This document shows, one piece after another, positions 1 to 5,830 of a stretch of DNA of 6,648 nucleotides. Source of the DNA: Candidatus Cloacimonadota bacterium (GTDB lineage Bacteria > Cloacimonadota > Cloacimonadia > Cloacimonadales > TCS61); contig JAIORR010000081.1 in the NCBI GenBank assembly GCA_021108055.1, forward strand, positions 1 through 6,648, read 5' to 3'. The notes below the pieces were generated by a model. The model searched no databases and was not told the origin of the DNA. It saw nothing but the letters and a program-made list of their open reading frames with translations. Position 1 is the stretch's first letter. Each line of letters begins with the position of its first letter. The translations under genes and the position numbers were made by a program.

Positions 1-473
1 ATTCCTCCGTCGATCAACACTTTATCATCTAATATCACAGGTTCAAATATTGCAGGAATAGAAATCGAAGCCCGTATTGCAGGAATCAATTTTCCGGAAT
101 CAAAAACAACATCGTCTTCCCGCCAGAAATCCGTAGCAACGATCTTTAACGGGATATTCAGTTCTTCAAATGTACTTACCGGAATATTTTGTTTAAGGAA
201 ATTTTCCACACCTCTGCCTTTGATAAGGCTCGATCTGCTGAGAAAAGAAAAATCCATCATCTTAAAGAGGTCTTTAAAATCAATTTCATACAGCATATTT
301 TCCATCTGAACGCCGGATAACCCGGAAGCATAAAAAGCACCAATTATTGCGCCTATGCTCGTTCCGGCAATTATCGAAGGCTTCAATTCCAATTCATCCA
401 GGGCTTCGATAAATTTTATATGACATAATCCGCGTGCACCGCCGCCGCCCAAAGCTAATCCGATCTTTTTCAT
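1..473 (-). CDS. Patatin-like phospholipase/esterase, N-terminal part (runs off the left edge)
   Basis: This is the first 157 residues of a patatin-family serine acyl hydrolase, which cleaves acyl esters of phospholipids or other lipids with a Ser-Asp dyad. I translated it by hand from the minus strand because it lacks a stop in the window. The protein starts MKKIGLALGGGGARG, so the glycine-rich oxyanion-hole loop lies at about residues 9-15. The nucleophile motif GTSIG gives Ser39, and the second catalytic motif DGG begins at Asp155, right at the window edge. RASISIPAIFEP (about 134-145) is also typical of the family. The start ATG (complement of 471-473) is supported by the usual short distance to the glycine loop, although no good Shine-Dalgarno sequence precedes it. 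Family members of the short bacterial type are often about 250-320 residues, so roughly the C-terminal third to half is missing. The gene is divergent from murI. Substrate and cellular location cannot be told; no signal peptide is visible. Confidence 0.93.
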   Translation of the reverse strand, partial: MKKIGLALGGGGARGLCHIKFIEALDELELKPSIIAGTSIGAIIGAFYASGLSGVQMENMLYEIDFKDLFKMMDFSFLSRSSLIKGRGVENFLKQNIPVSTFEELNIPLKIVATDFWREDDVVFDSGKLIPAIRASISIPAIFEPVILDDKVLIDGG

Positions 474-487
474 ACTACGAATCTTAT

Positions 488-599
488 CTCGGGGTTTCAG
501 AAGTCAAATTATTTTTCTCGTCATTTGGCGGATTTATTAAAAACACCTTTTAAACAGTGTAGCTGGATTATAACTCGACTCGAGTTTGGAAACCCCGAG
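488..599. repeat. 11-nt inverted repeat pair flanking the intergenic core (488-498 and 589-599)
   Basis: CTCGGGGTTTC at 488-498 is the exact reverse complement of GAAACCCCGAG at 589-599. The left copy lies 15-25 bases upstream of the patatin-like start codon, and the right copy overlaps the 3' arm of the 568-610 hairpin. If both were in one transcript, the left copy could pair with the right arm and compete with the local hairpin. It may instead be the remains of a second, decayed copy of the same repeat in inverted orientation. The pairing is seen directly; the function is inference. Confidence 0.55.
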
Positions 600-610
600 T
601 CGGGTTATAA
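568..610. repeat. Long imperfect palindrome / hairpin in the divergent intergenic region
   Basis: Bases 568-582 (TTATAACTCGACTCG) pair with 596-610 (CGAGTCGGGTTATAA) over 15 base pairs with a single G-T wobble, leaving a 13-base loop (583-595). The left arm contains the tandem ACTCG-ACTCG and the palindrome ACTCGAGT (578-585). It can also form a smaller alternative stem, AACTCG with CGAGTT (572-577 with 581-586). No U-tract follows on the plus strand, so it does not look like an intrinsic terminator, and no plus-strand gene ends just before it. A dispersed REP-like element or a regulatory structure is more likely. The stretch just after it (TTCAGGAGCGACATATTTG, 615-633) resembles, from memory, intergenic repeat motifs of some FCB-group genomes; I could not check this. 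Confidence 0.7.
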
Positions 611-674
611 ACACTTCAGGAGCGACATATTTGCATCGGTTTATCCTTGTTGGAGAGAAATATCTAAACCTGTC

Positions 675-680
675 TTGACA
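675..680 (+). promoter_or_regulatory. Possible -35 box (TTGACA) of the murI operon promoter
   Basis: TTGACA at 675-680 matches the sigma-70-type -35 consensus exactly and lies about 55 bases before the murI start. The partner -10 box is poor: at the usual 16-18 base spacing the sequence is AATTTT or ATTTTG (697-703), inside a palindrome. The region is AT-rich, so a chance match is possible. If the promoter is real, the weak -10 buried in the palindrome suggests a regulated or activator-dependent promoter. Confidence 0.35.
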
Positions 681-683
681 ATA

Positions 684-709
684 TAGTTCCAAAAACAATT
701 TTGGAATTA
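684..709. promoter_or_regulatory. Palindrome with 4-nt loop upstream of murI; operator or 5' leader hairpin candidate
   Basis: TTCCAAAA (687-694) and TTTTGGAA (699-706) form a perfect 8-bp inverted repeat around the loop ACAA. Three more pairs, one of them G-T, extend the arms to 684-694 and 699-709. The element lies just downstream of TTGACA and 14 bases upstream of the ribosome-binding site. In DNA it is placed where a repressor dimer could block a promoter; in RNA it would be a leader hairpin. It is not followed by a clean U-tract, and no plus-strand gene ends upstream, so a terminator reading is weaker. Confidence 0.45.
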
Positions 710-722
710 AATTTTGTGAAAA

Positions 723-727
723 AAGGA
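723..727 (+). promoter_or_regulatory. Ribosome-binding site that decides the murI start
   Basis: AAGGA at 723-727 is the only Shine-Dalgarno-like sequence before murI. It lies 7 bases before TTG at 735 and only 1 base before the in-frame TTG at 729, and an in-frame TGA at 717-719 excludes earlier starts. The spacing therefore favours 735. Confidence 0.65.
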
Positions 728-734
728 ATTGAAT

Positions 735-1541
735 TTGAAGAAAAGACCAATAGGCATTTTTGATTCGGGAGTAGGCGGACTAACTGTTTTCAAAGAAATA
801 CGAAAGAAATATCCGTTTGAAGATATAGTCTATTTTGGTGATACTGCCCGCGTTCCTTATGGTCCAAAATCGATGAATACTGTTATTCAATATTCTATTC
901 AAAATGCAAGATTCCTAATGCAGCTTGGTGCAAAGATCATCGTAATAGCTTGCAACACTTCTTCTGCCGTTGCTTTGCAAAAACTCAAAGATATTTTACC
1001 TGTTCCTGTGGTTGGAGTTATCGAACCCGGCGTAAAATCTGCTATTAAAAGTTCGAAAAACAGTAGAATAGGAATTATCGGAACAGAAGGAACCATTCGC
1101 AGTAAGGCATATTCTAAAGCAATATTCCGTTTGAACAAAAAAGCCGAAGTCTATAGTAAAGCCTGTCCACTCCTTGTTCCTCTTGCTGAAGAAGGTTGGG
1201 AAGATCATCCCGTTACAAAGATAACGATAAAGGAATATCTTAACCCGATCTTACAAAAAAAGATAGATACTCTTGTTCTGGGATGCACTCATTATCCCAT
1301 CTTGAAACAGCCGATACAGCAAATAGTTGGCAGCAATATCAAACTTGTCGATAGTGCAGAAGCTATAGGTGAACAACTCGAAGATATTCTGCCATTCCCG
1401 GAAACTTCCCGAGCAGGTGAAGATCATTTTTATGTCAGTGATAACGAAGAAAAATTTGGTATGATCGCTTCAAGGATATTAAATAAAAAGATAGAGACTC
1501 TGGTAAAAGTAAATCTTGGTGAAAGCTGGTATATATCTTGA
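735..1541 (+). CDS. murI: Glutamate racemase MurI
   Basis: This cofactor-independent racemase converts L-glutamate to D-glutamate in the cytoplasm for the peptidoglycan stem peptide. With the TTG start at 735 it has 268 residues, a normal length for the family. The N-terminal motif IGIFDSGVGGLT carries the conserved Asp-Ser (Asp10 and Ser11). The first catalytic cysteine is in IACNTSSA (Cys73) and the second in LGCTHYP (Cys184, followed by His186). The GDTARVPYG and GTEGTIRSKAY motifs are also typical. The start is TTG, not ATG: of the two in-frame candidates, 729 and 735, the Shine-Dalgarno spacing supports 735, so the protein begins MKKRPIGIF. The stop TGA overlaps the next start codon by one base, which implies translational coupling. 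It heads a probable four-gene operon, with a palindrome and a possible promoter just upstream. No catalytic residue appears to be missing. Confidence 0.96.
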   Translation: MKKRPIGIFDSGVGGLTVFKEIRKKYPFEDIVYFGDTARVPYGPKSMNTVIQYSIQNARFLMQLGAKIIVIACNTSSAVALQKLKDILPVPVVGVIEPGVKSAIKSSKNSRIGIIGTEGTIRSKAYSKAIFRLNKKAEVYSKACPLLVPLAEEGWEDHPVTKITIKEYLNPILQKKIDTLVLGCTHYPILKQPIQQIVGSNIKLVDSAEAIGEQLEDILPFPETSRAGEDHFYVSDNEEKFGMIASRILNKKIETLVKVNLGESWYIS

Positions 1542-2581
1542 TGGAAAAATATTCGGAACTTTCATTTAACATTGTTAATAATTTACTTCGTATCCAGAAA
1601 GATGATGTCATCTCCATTTCCGGAGAGATCCATAATGGGGAAAATTCCAAAGACTCATTGATAGAACTACCTCTTATCGAAGAACTTGCAGTTGCTATCC
1701 GCAAAAGAAACGCTTTCCCGATTTTAGAGATTTCAACCGAAAATCTAAAGAAACGTTTTTTTGCTGAGATGCCGGACGAGATATTTTCCATTCCACCAAA
1801 TTATTATAAGAACTGGATCAATTCCATAAGCTCTTTCATAGAAATAGGCTGGGAAAGTTTTTCCAGCGATTATAAAAAAACATCTGATAAACAGATAAAT
1901 CAATTCAAAGAATCTACAAAAGCCATACTTCGATATTTGTTTGAACAGAAGAAAAAACTTATCTTCCTTAATTTTCCAACCTATGAACTGGCAGACTATA
2001 TCGGTTCGGATTTTGAAACCCTTAAAAATACTTATTTGAATGCAGTCAGTTGTAATTACAATCTTCTCAAAATTTATGCCGAGGAGCACGAAGAAGAATT
2101 TTTTTCCTATTCAAATTATAAAATAATTTCACACAGCGAACTTCTGAGCATCAAGATCTTAAGAGAAAAAATGGAGCTTTATGCAGGTGATACTTCAGTG
2201 CATCAGATCACTTTTATTCCTACAGGTATCATCGAGTTTCCCGTTAAAAGGGAAAGCATTAACGGCATATTCTTTGCAGAAAAAATTTATTATAAAGATA
2301 AAACCTATAATAATGTAAAGATCAAATTTGAAGACGGTACAGTAAGATATATTGTTTTCAAAGAAGATAAAAAGGGTAACTTTCACTTGCAGACAGAACT
2401 GATAAACAGCGGGGAAGAATGTTCACTCACCATTGGTTTTAACAAAGATATTACTTCTTACACGAATTTCTTTTCCTACGATAGATGCATCGATGGTAAT
2501 ATTTCGATCAAATTCTTTGACAGGAATAATAACCCGATATTCATATCGAACATGAACGCAGAGATCAAAAAAAGATTATAG
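1541..2581 (+). CDS. M29 aminopeptidase-like protein, probably without the metal site
   Basis: I read this 346-residue cytoplasmic protein as a divergent relative of the peptidase M29 (thermophilic aminopeptidase) family. The support is the general layout: an N-terminal segment like KYSEL...LLRIQKDDVISISG (about 3-28), a Lys-poor alpha/beta middle, and the C-terminal block FIPTGIIEFP...SINGIFF...IKFEDGTV (about 225-268), which follows the family pattern PTGE...NG...FEDG. True M29 enzymes use two glutamates, two histidines and an aspartate to bind two metals. Here the Glu after PTG is Ile230, the usual TIGxN-region glutamate appears replaced, and the His-containing HIALG and HWD segments seem replaced by NISIKF (320-325) and ISNMN (335-339). 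It is also shorter at the C-terminus than usual. The ATG at 1541 overlaps the murI stop (TGATG); the in-frame TTG at 1538 is less likely. No strong ribosome-binding site is seen, so expression probably depends on coupling to murI. The family call is from memory, and a pseudoenzyme role is inference. Confidence 0.55.
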   Translation: MEKYSELSFNIVNNLLRIQKDDVISISGEIHNGENSKDSLIELPLIEELAVAIRKRNAFPILEISTENLKKRFFAEMPDEIFSIPPNYYKNWINSISSFIEIGWESFSSDYKKTSDKQINQFKESTKAILRYLFEQKKKLIFLNFPTYELADYIGSDFETLKNTYLNAVSCNYNLLKIYAEEHEEEFFSYSNYKIISHSELLSIKILREKMELYAGDTSVHQITFIPTGIIEFPVKRESINGIFFAEKIYYKDKTYNNVKIKFEDGTVRYIVFKEDKKGNFHLQTELINSGEECSLTIGFNKDITSYTNFFSYDRCIDGNISIKFFDRNNNPIFISNMNAEIKKRL

Positions 2582-2585
2582 GAAA
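2580..2585 (+). promoter_or_regulatory. Ribosome-binding site of the DUF1846 gene, embedded in the upstream stop codon
   Basis: AGGAAA (2580-2585) starts within the TAG stop of the preceding gene and lies 7 bases before the ATG at 2593. This arrangement supports both the start choice and co-translation within one mRNA. Confidence 0.6.
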
Positions 2586-2592
2586 TTGGAAA

Positions 2593-4104
2593 ATGAAAAT
2601 AGGCTTTGATAATGATAAATACTTGAAAGAGCAGACTGCCGCTATCCAACAGCGTTTAAAAAAATTCAATAATAAATTGTACCTTGAATTCGGCGGGAAG
2701 ATCATCTATGATTATCATGCTTCACGCGTATTGCCCGGTTTTCATCCTAATGTGAAGATGGAACTTCTCAAAATTCTCAAAGATAAAGCAGACATCATTT
2801 TGTGTATTTATGCAGGCGATATAGAAAGGCGAAAAGTTAGAGCGGATTTTGGAATAACATACGATGTGGATGCAATGAAACTGATCGATGACTTGCGTTC
2901 TTGGGGGATAGAAGTGACCGCTGTGGTCATTACTCGTTACAAAGATCAACCTGCTGTTAATATATTCAAAAATAAACTGGAACGCCGCAATATCAAAGTT
3001 TATACTCATAAATTTACCAAAGGCTATCCCACAGATGTCGATATGATCGTCAGTGATGAAGGCTATGGAGCAAATGATTATATCCAGACTTCCAAACCGC
3101 TTGTGATAGTTACAGGTCCCGGACCTGGAAGCGGGAAATTGGCTACCTGCCTTTCCCAGATGTATCATGAATATAAACGTGGAATTAATGCCGGTTATGC
3201 AAAGTTTGAAACTTTCCCGATCTGGAACATTCCGCTTAAACACACTGTTAATGTTGCTTATGAATCTGCAACAGCAGATCTTAAAGATTTTAATATGATC
3301 GATCCGTTCCACTTGGAAGCGTATGGAAAAACTGCTATCAATTATAACCGCGATGTAGAGGTGTTTCCTGTTCTCAAACATATTCTGGAAAAGATAACCG
3401 GTGGTGATGCGATGTACAAATCTCCCACAGATATGGGTGTGAATTGTGCAGGGTTCGGTATAATCGATAATGAAGTAACAAAAGAAGCAGCAAAACAGGA
3501 GATCATTCGCAGATATTTTCGCTATAAATGTGAGTATGTTATGGGTTTTGTAGAAAAAGAAACTATCGATCGAGCAGAACTTATCATGAAAGAGATCGAT
3601 GCAAAACCGGAAGATAGAAAAACTGTGCTCCCTGCACGAGAAGCTTCGGAAAAGGCAGAAAAAGACGGGAAAGGTAATGCAGGAATCTTTTGCGGTTCTG
3701 CAATAGAATTGCGGGATGGTTCGATAGTTATCGGAAAGAATTCATCCCTTTTGCATTCCGCTTCCAGCCTGGTTATGAATGCAATAAAACAATTAGCCGG
3801 CATTCCGGATGAAATCCATCTGCTTTCTCCCAAAGTGATAGAATCTATCTTCAATCTGGAAAAGAATATATTGGGTGAGAAATCTGTCAGCCTGGATATG
3901 GAAGAAACCCTGATAGCTCTCAGCATTAGTGCTACAACGAATCCAACTGCACAGGCTGCAATGGAAAAATTAAAAGAAATCCGGGGTTGTGAAATTCATA
4001 TGACGCACATTCCCACACCTGGTGATGAAGCCGGTTTGCGAAGATTGGGCGTGAACCTGACCAGCGATCCGAATTTTTCTACGAATAGTTTGTTTGTGTC
4101 TTAG
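2593..4104 (+). CDS. DUF1846 (UPF0371) family protein
   Basis: This 503-residue cytoplasmic protein belongs to the DUF1846/UPF0371 family, widespread in bacteria and, as far as I know, without an established reaction. The N-terminus reads MKIGFDNDKYLKEQTAAI, a typical family opening. Other family signatures are FGGKIIYDYHASRVLPGF (33-50), a segment with YAGDIERRKVRADFG (73-87), and TGPGPGSGKLATCLSQMYHE (174-193). The GPGPGSGK stretch looks like a nucleotide-binding loop but does not fit the exact Walker A spacing GxxxxGK[ST], so ATP binding is not shown. The C-terminal half has GKNSSLLHSASS (381-392) and a segment ending IPTPGDEAGLRRLGVN (473-488). Length is normal for the family (about 500). 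It lies 11 bases after the M29-like gene and 15 bases before pyrG, so it is probably co-transcribed with nucleotide and cell-wall precursor genes. That suggests a metabolic enzyme, but no substrate can be named. Confidence 0.9.
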   Translation: MKIGFDNDKYLKEQTAAIQQRLKKFNNKLYLEFGGKIIYDYHASRVLPGFHPNVKMELLKILKDKADIILCIYAGDIERRKVRADFGITYDVDAMKLIDDLRSWGIEVTAVVITRYKDQPAVNIFKNKLERRNIKVYTHKFTKGYPTDVDMIVSDEGYGANDYIQTSKPLVIVTGPGPGSGKLATCLSQMYHEYKRGINAGYAKFETFPIWNIPLKHTVNVAYESATADLKDFNMIDPFHLEAYGKTAINYNRDVEVFPVLKHILEKITGGDAMYKSPTDMGVNCAGFGIIDNEVTKEAAKQEIIRRYFRYKCEYVMGFVEKETIDRAELIMKEIDAKPEDRKTVLPAREASEKAEKDGKGNAGIFCGSAIELRDGSIVIGKNSSLLHSASSLVMNAIKQLAGIPDEIHLLSPKVIESIFNLEKNILGEKSVSLDMEETLIALSISATTNPTAQAAMEKLKEIRGCEIHMTHIPTPGDEAGLRRLGVNLTSDPNFSTNSLFVS

Positions 4105-4119
4105 GATAAAGGAAATAAA

Positions 4120-5739
4120 ATGGCAAAACATATATTTGTGATTGGCGGTGTTCTTTCCTCATTGGGAAAAGGAATCGCATCTTCATCTGTCGGGCTTCTG
4201 ATGAAGAAAATGGGTTACAAAGTAGTGATGCAGAAATTTGATCCGTATTTGAACGTTGACCCCGGCACGATGAGCCCTTTCCAGCATGGAGAAGTTTTTG
4301 TAACCGACGACGGAGCCGAAACAGACCTCGATCTTGGACATTATGAAAGATTTATCGGAATTCCTTTGAATAAAAATTCCAATTCTACGTCTGGGCAGGT
4401 TTATGATACCGTACTAAAAAGAGAACGACGCGGCGATTATCTTGGGAAAACTGTTCAGGTAATTCCACATGTAACCAATGAGATCAAGAAGCTGATTTAC
4501 AATATGGCTAAAGATAACGATATTGTAATCACAGAAATAGGCGGAACAGTAGGAGATATCGAAAGCCTTCCCTTCCTGGAAGCTGTCCGTCAGTTCAGGT
4601 TGGAAGTTGGAATTAAGAATTCACTATTTATTTTTCTTACGTATGTTCCCTATTTAAAAGCTGCCGGTGAACTGAAAACCAAACCCACCCAGCATGCAAC
4701 TACAAAGCTACGTGAGATCGGTATCCAACCGGATATTCTTTTATGTCGTTCCGAAAAACCCTTTAATGACGAAATCCGAAGTAAAATTGCCATGTTTACG
4801 AACGTTCAGAAAAGCCGCGTAATTAATGCTGTGGATGTGTCCACTATCTATGAAGTTCCCAAAGTATTAATGCAGGCAAATATTCATGAAAAAATATGTG
4901 AGCATTTTAGTCTTACACAAAATAGAATAGATTTCTCCGATTGGGATAATATTATCGATAATATTAAAAATCCGGAAAAAGAAGTTAAAATTGCAGTTTG
5001 CGGAAAATATGTAAAGCACCAGGATGCATACAAAAGCGTAGGAGCTGCTCTTATACATGCTGCAGCATATCACAGGCTTAAATTGAATGTGAAATGGGTG
5101 GATTCGGAAAAAACCATTTCTATGGAAGATATTATTAAGAAACTTACGGATGTCGATGGAATACTCATTCCCGGAGGTTTTGGTATTCGCGGCATAGAGG
5201 GCAAAATAGCCATTGCAAAATACGCACGTGAAAATGATATTCCATATTTTGGAATTTGCCTGGGAATGCATATTGCCGTAATTGAATTAGCGCGAAACGT
5301 TTGCGGTTTGAAGAATGCTTACAGCAGTGAGTTCGATGAAAGTTGTGAACATCCGGTCATAGACTTGATGGATGACCAGAGATACCTTGAAAAATTGGGT
5401 GGAACAATGCGATTAGGTGCTTATCCATGCGTTTTAAAAGAAAGCAGCCTGGGATATAAGATTTATGGAGAAAAGAAAATCTCCGAACGACACCGTCACC
5501 GGTATGAATTCAATAATAAGTATAGAGATAAAATCGAAAAGAACGGTATGAAGATATCCGGTATTTCTCCCGACGATCTGCTCGTGGAAGTTATCGAAAT
5601 CCCAGACCATCCTTTTTTCATTGGTGTTCAGTTCCATCCCGAGTTCAAATCCCGACCGGATGAACCACATCCGATTTTCAGAGAATTTGTAAAGAAATCA
5701 GCAGAGATGAGAAAACAGGTATTGAATGATGAGTATTAA
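4120..5739 (+). CDS. pyrG: CTP synthase PyrG (glutamine-hydrolysing)
   Basis: PyrG makes CTP from UTP, ATP and glutamine-derived ammonia, the last step of de novo pyrimidine synthesis, as a cytoplasmic tetramer. At 539 residues it is full length. The synthetase domain (about 1-270) opens with IGGVLSSLGKGIASSSVG (8-25), which includes the ATP-binding loop, and carries MSPFQHGEVFVTDDGAETD (51-69) and KTKPTQHAT (186-194). The class I glutamine amidotransferase domain (about 288-530) shows the oxyanion motif PGGFG (351-355), the nucleophile Cys380 in GICLGMH, and the His506-Glu508 pair in FHPEF. ERHRHRYEFNN (456-466) is also conserved. One oddity: the residue four after the catalytic cysteine is His384, where class I amidotransferases usually have Gln (CLGMQ). 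AAAGGA (4108-4113) is 6 bases before the ATG. It is the last gene of the packed cluster and is followed by a small hairpin. Confidence 0.98.
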   Translation: MAKHIFVIGGVLSSLGKGIASSSVGLLMKKMGYKVVMQKFDPYLNVDPGTMSPFQHGEVFVTDDGAETDLDLGHYERFIGIPLNKNSNSTSGQVYDTVLKRERRGDYLGKTVQVIPHVTNEIKKLIYNMAKDNDIVITEIGGTVGDIESLPFLEAVRQFRLEVGIKNSLFIFLTYVPYLKAAGELKTKPTQHATTKLREIGIQPDILLCRSEKPFNDEIRSKIAMFTNVQKSRVINAVDVSTIYEVPKVLMQANIHEKICEHFSLTQNRIDFSDWDNIIDNIKNPEKEVKIAVCGKYVKHQDAYKSVGAALIHAAAYHRLKLNVKWVDSEKTISMEDIIKKLTDVDGILIPGGFGIRGIEGKIAIAKYARENDIPYFGICLGMHIAVIELARNVCGLKNAYSSEFDESCEHPVIDLMDDQRYLEKLGGTMRLGAYPCVLKESSLGYKIYGEKKISERHRHRYEFNNKYRDKIEKNGMKISGISPDDLLVEVIEIPDHPFFIGVQFHPEFKSRPDEPHPIFREFVKKSAEMRKQVLNDEY

Positions 5740-5753
5740 GTGTAATCAAGATT

Positions 5754-5776
5754 TGTTCGGAATTATCATCCGGACA
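5754..5776 (+). terminator. Short hairpin after pyrG, weak terminator candidate
   Basis: TGTTCGGA (5754-5761) pairs with TCCGGACA (5769-5776) over 8 base pairs with one G-U and a 7-base loop, 14 bases after the pyrG stop. The bases that follow (TTCAATGTATATTG) are AT-rich but not a run of T. It could attenuate read-through or protect the mRNA end, but it is not a convincing rho-independent terminator, so the next gene may still be partly co-transcribed. Confidence 0.3.
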
Positions 5777-5830
5777 TTCAATGTATATTGTATAGTCGAT
5801 CTAATCTAAAAAAAGATCAAAGGAATAAAT

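Noticed and set aside
175..473. Possible plus-strand coding in the left part of the window
   Set aside because: The minus-strand frame carries all patatin motifs without interruption, so plus-strand reading here is only the antisense of that gene.
627..670. Interleaved complementary pairs ATATTT/AAATAT (627-632, 658-663) and GGTTTA/TAAACC (638-643, 665-670), an order that would form a pseudoknot
   Set aside because: Both stems are only 6 bp and AU-rich, the connecting loops are long, and such pairs are common by chance in AT-rich DNA. It does not resemble a riboswitch I recognise.
3115..3138. GPGPGSGK in the DUF1846 protein as a true Walker A ATP-binding loop
   Set aside because: The spacing does not match GxxxxGK[ST]: the residue five before GK is Pro and the residue after Lys is Leu. 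The motif is kept as a family signature only.
2722..3381. 219-codon minus-strand open frame inside the DUF1846 gene
   Set aside because: It lies antisense to a well-conserved gene, has no recognisable motif, and is rich in Ile, Phe and Cys as expected of a shadow frame.
5780..5825. Promoter for the FliF-like gene around TATATT/TATAGT (5784-5796)
   Set aside because: No -35-like sequence is found at 16-18 bases upstream of either candidate -10, and AT-rich hexamers are frequent here.
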